This document shows positions 1 to 8,244 of a stretch of DNA of 64,000 bases, in pieces. The notes under the pieces are model-generated. The model saw only the letters and a program-made list of their open reading frames with translations. It was not told where the DNA came from and did not search any database. The stretch lies in the NCBI RefSeq assembly GCF_050033475.1, contig NZ_CP188322.1, positions 62,001 through 126,000 on the forward strand, in the 5' to 3' direction. A program made the position numbers and the translations under genes. The first letter of the stretch is position 1. Every line of letters begins with the position of its first letter. This DNA comes from Cetobacterium sp050033475 (GTDB lineage Bacteria; Fusobacteriota; Fusobacteriia; Fusobacteriales; Fusobacteriaceae).

Positions 1-1
1 A

Positions 2-97
2 AAAGATGTTAATTTAAATAATATGGCTATTGTGAAAAATATGGTATACTGGAATGGTATCACCTATCCAGGTGCAGAAAATGATTTAGGAAAATAG
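2..97 (+). CDS. 3' end of an unidentified CDS (truncated by window edge)
   Basis: An open frame enters from the left edge and ends at TAG 95-97, giving about 31 C-terminal residues that finish ...GAENDLGK. Its stop codon lies against the AGGAGG ribosome binding site of the next gene, so the two are probably cotranscribed. The tail matches no family I recognise. The frame is chosen because it is open up to the operon-like junction. Confidence 0.45.
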   Translation, partial: KDVNLNNMAIVKNMVYWNGITYPGAENDLGK

Positions 98-108
98 GAG
101 GTTTTTAA

Positions 109-774
109 ATGGATTTAGATCGATACGAACTTCTAAAACCATTACCTACTTCATGTTTAAATAAAATTTTAAAAGTTTCTTCTTGTTCATTCTATGAACA
201 AGGAGAAACTATTTTTTTAGAACATGATAAAATTAATAATCTATATTTTATTCTCCAAGGTAATGTAACTATATATAAAGAAAATCATTTGGGAAAAAGA
301 AAAGTTATATATATCCTAAGTGATGGAGCTTTCATAAATGATACTATATTTGAAGAAAATAATTCTACCATCAGTTGTGACGCTTTTACCAATGTTAAAT
401 TATTAACCATTTCTAAGGATAATTTATTAAAAATAATTTCTGAATATCCTATTTTTTCAACAATATTAATTAAATCTTTAAGCAAAAAAGTAAAAAGATT
501 ATATAGACAATTGAAAAATACCACTGTAATTTCTATGGAAAAAAGAATTGCAGCAAAACTTTGGAAACTATCCTCTGATTATGGAATTAACTATGGGGAA
601 TTAACTGGATTTTCCATAAAAATATCCAACAGTTATTTAGCTGATATGTTAGGAACCAATCGTGAAACTATTTCTCGTTCCTTAAAAAAACTTAAGGAAT
701 TAAATATTATTATATATATAAATCGAGAACTTTATGTCAAAAAATCTGAAATTAAAAATTTTTATCGTTCATAA
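109..774 (+). CDS. Crp/Fnr-family transcriptional regulator
   Basis: A 221-residue protein with the Crp/Fnr layout: an N-terminal cyclic-nucleotide-binding-like beta-roll at about residues 20-120, a dimerisation helix at about 120-145, and a C-terminal winged helix with the recognition segment near 172-195 (SNSYLADMLGTNRETISR). Cysteines are at 16, 26 and 90. This is not the canonical N-terminal cysteine cluster of FNR, so a [4Fe-4S] oxygen sensor of the FNR type is not evident and the effector is unknown. ATG is preceded by AGGAGG at 96-101, which abuts the stop of the upstream frame. The neighbouring OPT transporter is a possible target. Family assignment is secure. Confidence 0.9.
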   Translation: MDLDRYELLKPLPTSCLNKILKVSSCSFYEQGETIFLEHDKINNLYFILQGNVTIYKENHLGKRKVIYILSDGAFINDTIFEENNSTISCDAFTNVKLLTISKDNLLKIISEYPIFSTILIKSLSKKVKRLYRQLKNTTVISMEKRIAAKLWKLSSDYGINYGELTGFSIKISNSYLADMLGTNRETISRSLKKLKELNIIIYINRELYVKKSEIKNFYRS

Positions 775-958
775 TTTTACTCTATATTTTTATTGCTATT
801 TTTTTCTAATTGTGTTATAAAAATCTAGAGAACTTTTTCGTAGTATATTTTAGTTACTTTTAGAACACATAATCTCATTTTTTAGGACTACATACCTCTT
901 CCTAATAAAATGAAATTTATATAAAGTTTTACTAAACAACGAAAGGAAGAAAAAATTT

Positions 959-2881
959 ATGAACACAGTTGAAAACGAACACTTTAAACCTTTTGTACCT
1001 ATGGACGTAGAGATGGCTGAAGCAAATCCAGTTACTCTTATCATGGGTATAATTTTTACAATGGTATTTTCTGTTGCCAACGTTTATTTAGGATTAAAAA
1101 CAGGACTTACTATTGCAGCAGCTATTCCTGGATCAATCTTAGCAACCGGTTTACTTAAATCTTTATTTAAAAGAAATAGTATTCTTGAGGCTAACCTTGT
1201 GGCTTCCATGGGAGCTGTAGGTGAATCAATAGCGTCAGGTATAATTTATACTTTACCAGCTATTATCATTTGGGGACAACATTTAACAGCATTCTCTATT
1301 GGACTTATGACTGTTATAGGTGGTATTTTAGGAATCATGTTTGTTGTACCTTTTAGAGAATACTTAATAGTTGAAGAACACGGAAAGCTTATTTTCCCAG
1401 AATCTGTTGCCGTTGCTGAAATTCTTACAAATGCAACTAAAGGTGGAGACGGTTTAAAAGTTGTAATGAGAGGTATGTGTGCTGGTGGAATATTTAAGTT
1501 CATTGGTGGTGGACTTGGTATTTTCAATGAAGATCCTCTTTGGATGGTTAATAAACTTTCAACAGCTTTTGGTATGAGTGCTGTTGCATCATTAATTGGG
1601 GTTGGATTTATCGTAGGATTAGAAGTTGCTTTATTTATGCTATCTGGTGCTATATTAGCATGGTTCGGATTTATTCCTATTATTAAATTCATTGGTGCTC
1701 ACAGTACTACTGCTATTTTCCCTGGACCTATACCAATTTCTCAAATGACACCTATGGATATTTGGTCTTATTACTTAAGATATATTGGTGCAGGAGCTGT
1801 AGCAACTGGAGGATTTATTTCTCTTATTAGATCTATTCCAGCTATTATTAATTCTTTTAAAGAAGCTATAAAAGGATTAAAATCAGAAAAAGAAACTGGA
1901 CATGTTGAAAGACAATATATTGATACTCCTTTAACTTGGGTTATCGCTATTGCCGTTGCTGCATTTTTAATAATTTGGTTTGTTCCTATGATTTCAGGAT
2001 TACCTCATTTAGGACCTATTGCTGCATTCTTAGTTGTTTTACTTGCATTTTTCTTTGGAGTAGTTTCTGCTAGAATGTGTGGTACTGTTGGAGCTTCTAA
2101 TAACCCTGTTTCTGGAATGAGTATCGCTTGTTTACTTGTTATCGCCACAGTAATTAAACTTACTGGTATTGGGGGAGGAGCTAATACTGCTAAAGTACTT
2201 GCTATCATTGCATGTGGTATTGCTGCTGTTTCAATCTCAGTTTCAGGTGGTGCATCACAATCTTTAAAACATACATATTTAATTGGAGGTACTCCTAAAA
2301 AAATTGAATGGGCTATGTATTTAGGAATTGTTTTTGCTGCATTTTCATCAGGAGAAGTTATTCTTATGCTTAATAAAGCCTTCGTTTTAGGATCTGATAA
2401 AGCTCCTGCTCCTCAAGCTGGACTTATGAGAATGTTATCAGAAGGAGTTATGACAGGGAATATTCCTTGGACTTTAGTTCTTATTGGAGTAGTTATTGGA
2501 ATTGTAATTTTCCTTTTAAATTTACCAGTTCTTGCTATTGCATTAGGATTCTATCTTCCAATTGGATTATCAACTACAATGGTAATTGGTGCTCTTATTA
2601 GACTTCTTGTTGAAAAACAATTTAAAAAACCTTCTGTTGCTAAGAAAAGAGTAGATAAAGGTATATTATTATCTTCTGGAATTGTTGCAGGGGATGCTCT
2701 TATAGGTATTTTAATTGCTGGATTAATAACAGCTGGTAAAGATTTATCATTTGTTGGAAAAAATATTGGGGCAATAACTAGAAATCCTTGGCTTTCTTTA
2801 GTATTTATTATTATAATATCTGTATATGTATATATTGAAGTAATTTCAGGAAAAGCTGAAGATGAGGAGAGCTATGAATAG
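959..2881 (+). CDS. OPT-family oligopeptide transporter
   Basis: A 640-residue polytopic membrane protein with about 14-16 hydrophobic segments. It is typical in length and character for the prokaryotic branch of the OPT family, which imports small peptides (or metal chelates in some members) using the ion gradient. The N terminus (FVPMDVEMAEANPVTLIMG) and the internal segment GLKTGLTIAAAIPGS resemble the conserved first part of bacterial OPT proteins. A ribosome binding site (GAAAGGAAG) precedes the ATG. The stop codon overlaps the start of the PqqD-like gene, so both are translated from one mRNA. Substrate is inferred only from the family. Confidence 0.9.
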   Translation: MNTVENEHFKPFVPMDVEMAEANPVTLIMGIIFTMVFSVANVYLGLKTGLTIAAAIPGSILATGLLKSLFKRNSILEANLVASMGAVGESIASGIIYTLPAIIIWGQHLTAFSIGLMTVIGGILGIMFVVPFREYLIVEEHGKLIFPESVAVAEILTNATKGGDGLKVVMRGMCAGGIFKFIGGGLGIFNEDPLWMVNKLSTAFGMSAVASLIGVGFIVGLEVALFMLSGAILAWFGFIPIIKFIGAHSTTAIFPGPIPISQMTPMDIWSYYLRYIGAGAVATGGFISLIRSIPAIINSFKEAIKGLKSEKETGHVERQYIDTPLTWVIAIAVAAFLIIWFVPMISGLPHLGPIAAFLVVLLAFFFGVVSARMCGTVGASNNPVSGMSIACLLVIATVIKLTGIGGGANTAKVLAIIACGIAAVSISVSGGASQSLKHTYLIGGTPKKIEWAMYLGIVFAAFSSGEVILMLNKAFVLGSDKAPAPQAGLMRMLSEGVMTGNIPWTLVLIGVVIGIVIFLLNLPVLAIALGFYLPIGLSTTMVIGALIRLLVEKQFKKPSVAKKRVDKGILLSSGIVAGDALIGILIAGLITAGKDLSFVGKNIGAITRNPWLSLVFIIIISVYVYIEVISGKAEDEESYE

Positions 2882-3200
2882 AGAAGTTTTTTTACAATAC
2901 AAACCAGTATATCTACACGAAGATTTTTATGTGGAAAATGATAGAGTAATTTTAGTTTTTAAGTTCAACAACAAAGTTTCTAAATTTTTAGAATGGTTAG
3001 TTAAAAAACCTAAACGTAAATATATTCATCTGGATGAACTTGGAACTTACTTTTGGTTAAATTGTAACAAAAATAAATCTATAGAAGAAATTATTAATGA
3101 AATGGCTAATGCCTTTAAAGATCCTGTATCTTCTATGGAAGATCGAATTTTTAAATACGCTAATTATTTAGCTCAAAAAAAATTAATTGCATTTGTTTAG
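2874..3200 (+). CDS. PqqD-like small protein
   Basis: About 108 residues with the PqqD fold signature: a beta-rich N-terminal part followed by LDELGTYFWLNCNKNKSIEEIINEMA, recalling the PqqD core where an aromatic residue follows LxxxG and a short helix-turn-helix-like segment ends the protein. PqqD proteins present peptides to radical SAM maturases, but no such enzyme is nearby and the fixed partner is the OPT transporter, so a role in transport or its regulation is an inference. ATG 2874 is preferred over the in-frame ATG 2862 because AGGAG at 2865-2869 is correctly spaced for it; it overlaps the OPT stop codon. Confidence 0.7.
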   Translation: MNREVFLQYKPVYLHEDFYVENDRVILVFKFNNKVSKFLEWLVKKPKRKYIHLDELGTYFWLNCNKNKSIEEIINEMANAFKDPVSSMEDRIFKYANYLAQKKLIAFV

Positions 3201-3212
3201 TAAAAGCATTTA

Positions 3213-3246
3213 GGCAGTCTCGAAGTCAGAGACTGTCTATTTTTTA
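3213..3246 (+). terminator. Rho-independent terminator after the OPT-PqqD operon
   Basis: Stem CAGTCTC (3215-3221) pairs with GAGACTG (3229-3235) and is followed by a T-rich run. Confidence 0.85.
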
Positions 3247-3270
3247 TTTCTAGGGAAGAAAATATAATAA

Positions 3271-3345
3271 AAAAGCCTGTAAACGTGGACAAAATTTATA
3301 TTTTACTAATTTATGGACAAAAGTTCACGTAAACGGCTGCTTTAT
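3271..3345. repeat. Imperfect inverted repeat with internal direct repeat, function unknown
   Basis: Two arms around GTAAACGTGGAC (3279-3290) and GTTCACGTAAAC (3323-3334) can pair at 10 of 12 positions with one wobble, flanked by AAAGC and GCTTT. Between and across the arms the 9-mer TGGACAAAA occurs twice (3286-3294 and 3314-3322). It sits in a 324-bp gene-free stretch between the operon terminator and the convergent ABC operon. It might be a relic of a mobile-element end or a bidirectional hairpin; no gene is attached. Confidence 0.4.
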
Positions 3346-3460
3346 TTTAATTTTAAAGGGGTTCAAAAAAAACCTCCTGAGTAATTATATTAAAAAAATG
3401 TTTACAGAGGAATAAAGGGAAATTAGAAAAAGCGGTTTAAACCCTTATTTATAGGAAAAA

Positions 3461-3506
3461 AATAGAAGGTTTTTTCCACTTTTTCCCATGGTTAAAACCC
3501 TCTATT
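3461..3506 (-). terminator. Terminator hairpin after the amino-acid ABC operon
   Basis: Imperfect inverted repeat AATAGAAGGTTTT (3461-3473) with AAAACCCTCTATT (3494-3506), located just past the stop of the substrate-binding gene. A separate perfect 10-bp palindrome GGTTTAAACC lies at 3434-3443. Nothing else was seen in 3350-3524. Confidence 0.6.
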
Positions 3507-3524
3507 CTTTCTCATATTTATTTC

Positions 3525-4244
3525 TTATTTTCCAGGAAAATATTTCTCTTTAATTTCATTATATTTTCCATTTTCCTTTAATTTTTCAATAGCTCCATCA
3601 AAACTATCTGCTAGTTTCTGATCATTTTTTCTAACTGCTATTGAAGATCCAGGTTCATTATCTATAATAGTGTCAATTTCAACTAATCCTTGTAAATTTT
3701 TTAAATATTCTTTTCCAGAAGTTTGATCAATAATAACTCCATCTATCTTATTTTCCTTAGTATCTAAAAATGCTCCTAGGAAATTATTATAAAATTTAAC
3801 ATTAGCTCCTAATTCCTTGGCAAATTGCTCTTGAATAGTTCCAATTTGTACCCCTATTGTTTTTCCTTTTAAATCCTCTTTATTTAAAATAGCCTTATTA
3901 TTTTCATTTATTATTACACTATGAGCAGAGCTAAAATTTAAATAAGGCTTTGAAAATCCAACAGCTTTTTTTCTTTCTGCAGTTGCTGACATTCCTGCTA
4001 TAACTGCATCTATTTTATTCATTTGTAAAGCTGGTAACAATCCCTCAAAATTCATATTACTCCATTTTACTTCATAACCTAACTCTTTTCCAATTGCATC
4101 CATTAATTCAATATCAAATCCAACTAATTTTCCATCTTCTATATATTCATATGGCACAAACTCTGCATTAGTTCCTACCAATAAAGTTTTTCCGAAGGAA
4201 AAACTACAAATCACTATAAATAATCCCAATATTATTTTTTTCAT
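3525..4244 (-). CDS. Amino-acid ABC transporter substrate-binding protein (SBP family 3)
   Basis: About 239 residues with a signal peptide (MKKIILGLFIVICSFSFG) and a typical SBP_bac_3 body: the start LLVGTNAEFVPYEY, the GFDIELMDAIGKELGY motif and the hinge segment GKTIGVQIGTIQEQ. Such periplasmic proteins deliver polar amino acids to GlnPQ/HisMP-type importers. Translation from ATG 4244 is chosen because AAGGATG precedes it at good spacing; an in-frame GTG at 4253 lies inside that region. It is the last gene of the permease-ATPase-amidohydrolase-SBP operon. No lipobox is present, so the protein should be soluble in the periplasm. Exact amino acid not determinable. Confidence 0.92.
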   Translation of the reverse strand: MKKIILGLFIVICSFSFGKTLLVGTNAEFVPYEYIEDGKLVGFDIELMDAIGKELGYEVKWSNMNFEGLLPALQMNKIDAVIAGMSATAERKKAVGFSKPYLNFSSAHSVIINENNKAILNKEDLKGKTIGVQIGTIQEQFAKELGANVKFYNNFLGAFLDTKENKIDGVIIDQTSGKEYLKNLQGLVEIDTIIDNEPGSSIAVRKNDQKLADSFDGAIEKLKENGKYNEIKEKYFPGK

Positions 4245-4260
4245 AAAAACCACATCCTTC

Positions 4261-5427
4261 TTATTTTTTATTAAATTCTTCTTTTATATTTTTTAACAAT
4301 TCTTTATCCTTTAATATTTCTATCCCCGTCATTGATAGAGCTAAAATTGCCTCTTCCATTCCTTCATAGGCTTTTTCAGAAATTGATGCCTCTGCAAATT
4401 CTAAACTATGTCCTGTTATTTCCTTTGAACTAATTGGAAAATATGGATGGATTGATGGACATTGATGACTAACATTTCCCATATCTGTAGAACCTAATCC
4501 TTCATCTTCAAATATTTCTTCCACACCAATTTTCTTTAAATTATTTTCATATAGATTAGACAAAGTTTTATTTGTTATCATGTCATAAAATGAAAATTCA
4601 TAATTTTCAATTTCCAATTTAGTTCCAGAACTTAAAGCTGCTCCTTTAGCACAATTTTTTACTTTTTTCACAAGTTCTTCCATATCTTTTAGTTTATTAG
4701 CTCTTACATAAAATTTTGCTTCTGCATAATCTGGTATTATATTAGGAGTTAATCCTCCATTTGATATAATTCCATGTATTCTTGAAGTTGATAAGGTTTG
4801 TTGTCTTAGGGCATTTACACTTGCAAATAAAGTTAAAACTCCATCTAAAGCATTTATGCCATTATAGGGATCCCCCGCTGCATGGGCAGTTTTCCCATAA
4901 AATTTAAATTTTAAAGCTTCCATAGCTTGAGAAGTAGAGCTTCTATAATGACCCTTCCCACTAGGATGAACTATCATAGCTACATCCATATCACTGAACA
5001 ATCCATTTTCAACCATGGTTACCTTTGCTCCATTAGTTTCTTCCGCTGGAGTTCCAATTAAGAAAAGGCTTCCCCCATATTCTTCAACATATTTTTTTAA
5101 AATTAAAAAGGCTCCTAAACTTGTCAGACCTAAAATATTATGTCCACATCCATGACCTATTTCTGGCAATGCATCATATTCTGCCAATAAAGCTATTTTA
5201 GGACCTTCTTTTTTTGTAGATTCATATTTCCCTATAAAAGCCGTTGGTATTCCACATATATTTTCTTCCACCTGAAAATTATTTTTTTTCAAATAATTAC
5301 AATATTTTTCCTTGGCTAAATATTCTTCATTTCCTAATTCAGGATTATTGTAAAAAAATTCATTCATCTCTTTTAAATCTTCCATGTAACTGTTTAAATT
5401 ATTTTTTAATTCTAAAATTAATTCCAT
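4261..5427 (-). CDS. M20-family amidohydrolase / peptidase
   Basis: A 388-residue M20D-type metallohydrolase. The HGCGHN metal motif is at residues 92-97, TPAEETNGAKVTM supplies the catalytic glutamate pair, and GHSLEFAEAS matches the C-terminal metal-ligand region. Relatives cleave N-acyl or N-aminobenzoyl amino acids and dipeptides. Its position between the ATPase and the binding protein of an amino-acid importer suggests hydrolysis of an imported conjugate or dipeptide to free the amino acid. ATG is preceded by GGGGGAG. No signal peptide, so cytoplasmic. Substrate specificity is inferred from context only. Confidence 0.88.
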   Translation of the reverse strand: MELILELKNNLNSYMEDLKEMNEFFYNNPELGNEEYLAKEKYCNYLKKNNFQVEENICGIPTAFIGKYESTKKEGPKIALLAEYDALPEIGHGCGHNILGLTSLGAFLILKKYVEEYGGSLFLIGTPAEETNGAKVTMVENGLFSDMDVAMIVHPSGKGHYRSSTSQAMEALKFKFYGKTAHAAGDPYNGINALDGVLTLFASVNALRQQTLSTSRIHGIISNGGLTPNIIPDYAEAKFYVRANKLKDMEELVKKVKNCAKGAALSSGTKLEIENYEFSFYDMITNKTLSNLYENNLKKIGVEEIFEDEGLGSTDMGNVSHQCPSIHPYFPISSKEITGHSLEFAEASISEKAYEGMEEAILALSMTGIEILKDKELLKNIKEEFNKK

Positions 5428-5447
5428 TGTTCTCCCCCTTTAAAAAA

Positions 5448-6176
5448 TTAGTGATTTAAAATTTTCTCTAAAAAATCCTTTGTTCTCTCATGCTGTGGAT
5501 TAGCAAAGAAATCATCGGAATTATTATCTTCTAAAACCATTCCTTGGTCCATAAATATCACTCTATCTGCAACATTTTTAGCAAATCCCATTTCATGTGT
5601 TACTACAACCATTGTCATTCCTTCCTTAGCTAAGGATTTCATTACATCTAAAACTTCTTTAACCATTTCAGGATCTAAGGCTGATGTTGGCTCATCAAAT
5701 AATATAATTTCTGGTTCCATTGCCAGTGCTCTTGCTATTGCAATTCTTTGTTTTTGTCCTCCAGACAATTGATTAGGATAACTATATTTTTTATCCTCCA
5801 ATCCAACTTTTTTTAATAATTTTATTGCTTTCTTCTCTGCTAAATCCTTAGAAATATTTTTAACTTTAATTGGTGCCACAGTTAAATTTTCTAAAACTGT
5901 TTTATGAGGAAATAAATTAAAATGTTGAAAAACCATACCAATATTTTCTCTTATTTTATTTATATTTGTTTCCTTGCTCATTAAATTTCCACCATTTATT
6001 TCAATAACTCCATTGGTAGGTTCTTCCAATTTATTTAAACATCTAAGTAAGGTACTTTTTCCACTTCCACTTGGTCCTATTATTGAAACAACTTCACCTT
6101 TTTTTATATGTAAATCTATTCCTTTTAAAACTTTTAATTTTCCAAAATCTTTTTCTAATTTTTCTATTTTAATCAC
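5448..6176 (-). CDS. Polar amino-acid ABC transporter ATPase (GlnQ-like)
   Basis: A 242-residue ABC ATPase with Walker A GPSGSGKS (34-41), Q-loop in GMVFQHFNLF, signature LSGGQKQR, Walker B ILFDEPTSALD and the switch histidine in VVVTHEMGFA. The GlnQ/HisP subfamily has this length. It starts at GTG 6176, overlapping the end of the permease gene; the ribosome binding site AAGGAGG lies inside the permease coding sequence, so the two products are probably made in fixed ratio. It energises uptake through the neighbouring permease. Confidence 0.93.
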   Translation of the reverse strand: MIKIEKLEKDFGKLKVLKGIDLHIKKGEVVSIIGPSGSGKSTLLRCLNKLEEPTNGVIEINGGNLMSKETNINKIRENIGMVFQHFNLFPHKTVLENLTVAPIKVKNISKDLAEKKAIKLLKKVGLEDKKYSYPNQLSGGQKQRIAIARALAMEPEIILFDEPTSALDPEMVKEVLDVMKSLAKEGMTMVVVTHEMGFAKNVADRVIFMDQGMVLEDNNSDDFFANPQHERTKDFLEKILNH

Positions 6177-6843
6177 TTACTTTCAATCCTCCTTCAACTT
6201 TTCTCATGAACTTTGTAAATAAACTTGTTAAAATTAAATATATTATTCCAACAGCAAGTAAAGGTTCAACTCCTCTATAAGTTTGACTTGTAATTATACT
6301 TGCCGATCTTAGTAAATCAACTCCTCCAATAAATCCAACAATTGAAGTTTCTTTTAATAAAGTTATGAATTCACTTACTAAGGCTGGTAAAATTTTCTTA
6401 ACTGCTTGAGGAATTATAATTTCTCTCATTGCAACACTATAACTCATTCCTAAGGATCTTGCCGCTTCCATCTGTCCCTTATCTAAGCCCTCTATACCAG
6501 ATCTTATAATTTCTGCCACATAGGCTCCTGAATTTAATCCAAATGCCACTGCAGCTATAATAAGTATCGGTGTATCTCTTAAAAATCCAACAAATATTAT
6601 ATTAGCTAATATCATCAACTGAACCACTGCTGGAGTTCCACGAATAACATCTATATAAATCAATGCTATTTTGTTTACCCATTTATATTTTGATAATCTC
6701 ATCAGTGCTAGAAATACTCCAAAAATTGTTCCTATCACTGAGGATAGTGCTGTTACACCCATAGAAAATAAAAGTCCATCAATAATATATTGATATCTGT
6801 GCCCTTCAATAAAAATGTCTTTCAATGTGTTTAAATACTCCAT
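6169..6843 (-). CDS. Polar amino-acid ABC transporter permease (HisM/GlnP-like)
   Basis: A 224-residue inner-membrane protein with about five membrane segments and the EAA loop (YVAEIIRSGIEGLDKGQMEAARSLGMS) that docks on the ATPase. It begins the operon. Its ATG has AGGAGG immediately upstream, and the mRNA in front carries a hairpin-plus-T-run terminator with a leader ORF (see separate entries). Expression is therefore probably set by attenuation. Confidence 0.93.
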   Translation of the reverse strand: MEYLNTLKDIFIEGHRYQYIIDGLLFSMGVTALSSVIGTIFGVFLALMRLSKYKWVNKIALIYIDVIRGTPAVVQLMILANIIFVGFLRDTPILIIAAVAFGLNSGAYVAEIIRSGIEGLDKGQMEAARSLGMSYSVAMREIIIPQAVKKILPALVSEFITLLKETSIVGFIGGVDLLRSASIITSQTYRGVEPLLAVGIIYLILTSLFTKFMRKVEGGLKVSD

Positions 6844-6865
6844 TACTCCTCCTTAAAATTTTATA

Positions 6866-6912
6866 TAAAAAAAAGCCTAGAATTTGTGTTTTACTTACAC
6901 TGATTCTAGGCT
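6866..6912 (-). terminator. Leader terminator (attenuator) of the amino-acid ABC operon
   Basis: Read on the minus strand, AGCCTAGAAT (6912-6903) pairs perfectly with ATTCTAGGCT (6883-6874) and is followed at once by eight T residues, only about 30 nt upstream of the permease start codon. A terminator placed inside the 5' leader implies conditional read-through. It follows the leader ORF and a second strong hairpin. Confidence 0.8.
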
Positions 6913-6921
6913 AAAATTAAA

Positions 6922-6941
6922 GGTCGTTGTTTCCAACGACC
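6922..6941 (-). promoter_or_regulatory. GAAA-tetraloop hairpin in the operon leader
   Basis: On the minus strand GGTCGTTG (6941-6934) and CAACGACC (6929-6922) form a perfect 8-bp stem closed by a GAAA loop, a GNRA tetraloop. It lies between the leader ORF and the leader terminator, where an anti-terminator or pause hairpin would be expected. It lacks the conserved T-box sequence. Confidence 0.65.
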
Positions 6942-6977
6942 CTCTTAGTTATATATTCAATAAATTATCAAAAATGA

Positions 6978-7088
6978 TTATAGATAATTTAATTTATCAG
7001 AATATACTAATTCCATAGAGAACCTCATAGTATAAATAATTTTATTATTTAATTTGTTATTTACTATGTGATTCCTTGTCCTTAACAT
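6978..7088 (-). CDS. Putative 36-residue leader peptide
   Basis: A short ORF begins at ATG 7088 with a perfect GGAGG (7101-7097) eight nucleotides upstream and ends at TAA 6980-6978. It encodes 36 residues rich in Asn (6), Leu, Ile, Lys and Tyr, starting MLRTRNHIVNN. There is no signal sequence and no run of one amino acid of the trp/his leader kind. It lies between a good promoter and an intrinsic terminator in front of an amino-acid importer, so a regulatory leader peptide is the likeliest role; the sensed amino acid is not clear. Confidence 0.6.
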   Translation of the reverse strand: MLRTRNHIVNNKLNNKIIYTMRFSMELVYSDKLNYL

Positions 7089-7122
7089 TATTCTGACCTC
7101 CTTTTGTTTTTTTATTGAGTGA

Positions 7123-7151
7123 ATAATATATCTTTTTATTTTAAATGTCAA
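7123..7151 (-). promoter_or_regulatory. Sigma-70-type promoter for the leader and ABC operon
   Basis: On the minus strand TTGACA (7151-7146), a 17-bp spacer and TATTAT (7128-7123). Transcription would start near 7116, just ahead of the leader ORF ribosome binding site. Confidence 0.7.
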
Positions 7152-7160
7152 TATTTTTTT

Positions 7161-8186
7161 TTAATTTAAATTTCTTATATTTTTTAAGTTGTATAACAAA
7201 ATATCACTGAATTTATCTTCTAAAATTTTTCTTAAAATATCATTTTCATTAGAAAATGTTATTGTATTATCTGTTTTAGTCATTTCTACAGTATAATTCT
7301 GCTCTATATTAATAGGTCTAACATCTATTACTTTGTAAGTCCTTGGATTTATAACCTTATATTCTCCTGTTAAAATTAATTTTTTCTTTTGAGATATAAT
7401 TATTTTATTTCCAATCTGTTCTTTTCTTTCACTTAATTCTAGTAGTGGAGTTTCAAATCTATAGAAAGATACATCTACTAAGTATGAATTATTTCCATAA
7501 TATTGATTATAATAATTGTATCCCTTAAAATATATATAATTTCCTAAATCTCTATTTTTATATCTATCCGCTACTCCAACTAATATATTTTGAATATCAA
7601 TAGGGCTATAACCATTTCTTCCATTACTTGTTAAATACAAATTAATTGATACTTCTTGCTCTAATTGAGTGATAACCTGTCTGATTTTATTATTTGGTAT
7701 ATATGTTATTAAAGATTTAAAATAAAATATCTTATCTATTTTGCTTCTTCTAGAAAGTCCTTGATAATTTTGATTTAATACATAGTTCTCAAAAACTTTT
7801 CCTATTTTAATTTTATTATTATATAAAATATTATTATCTAAAGATAATTGAGGAATCTTTTTCTCTAAAGCTATATATCTATCTGAACCATATAAATATA
7901 ATTTTAAAGCATTTAAATCGGCCACTGTATAAGTCTTTTGTTTTAATAATCTATTGGTTTGATCTAGTAATTGTTTATATTGAATATTTAAATTTTCTAT
8001 TCCTCTTAAAGAATCTGGAGCATATTCTAACCCCGATGTTAATTCTCTAAATCCATCTGTTGTTAATCCTCTTTTTTGATAAATTGCTATTCCATCTTCA
8101 ATATCAGATTCTCCAATTCTATGCATAATTGCACTACAACCAAAAAATAAAAAGAATAATGGTAATATCCATAATTTTTTCTTCAT
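7161..8186 (-). CDS. Lipoprotein of unknown function
   Basis: 341 residues. The N terminus MKKKLWILPLFFLFFGC is a lipoprotein signal with the lipid-attached cysteine at residue 17. The remainder is soluble and hydrophilic, probably mixed helix and strand, with no catalytic motif I can recognise. A GGAGG precedes the ATG. No neighbour shares its direction closely enough to suggest an operon: the MocR regulator upstream ends 58 bp away on the same strand. Presumably it is anchored in the inner or outer membrane facing the periplasm. Confidence 0.75.
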   Translation of the reverse strand: MKKKLWILPLFFLFFGCSAIMHRIGESDIEDGIAIYQKRGLTTDGFRELTSGLEYAPDSLRGIENLNIQYKQLLDQTNRLLKQKTYTVADLNALKLYLYGSDRYIALEKKIPQLSLDNNILYNNKIKIGKVFENYVLNQNYQGLSRRSKIDKIFYFKSLITYIPNNKIRQVITQLEQEVSINLYLTSNGRNGYSPIDIQNILVGVADRYKNRDLGNYIYFKGYNYYNQYYGNNSYLVDVSFYRFETPLLELSERKEQIGNKIIISQKKKLILTGEYKVINPRTYKVIDVRPINIEQNYTVEMTKTDNTITFSNENDILRKILEDKFSDILLYNLKNIRNLN

Positions 8187-8244
8187 AAATTTCCTCCAAT
8201 CTACAATAAATATCTAATTATTTACATAATATACAATTATTTAT

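Noticed and set aside
1246..1692. Long antisense open frame inside the OPT gene (and similar frames inside other genes)
   Set aside because: No ribosome binding sites and composition explained by the overlapping real gene; typical shadow frames in AT-rich DNA.
6844..7160. T-box or lysine riboswitch in front of the amino-acid ABC operon
   Set aside because: The T-box consensus and the lysine-riboswitch core could not be found; a leader ORF plus terminator explains the region better.
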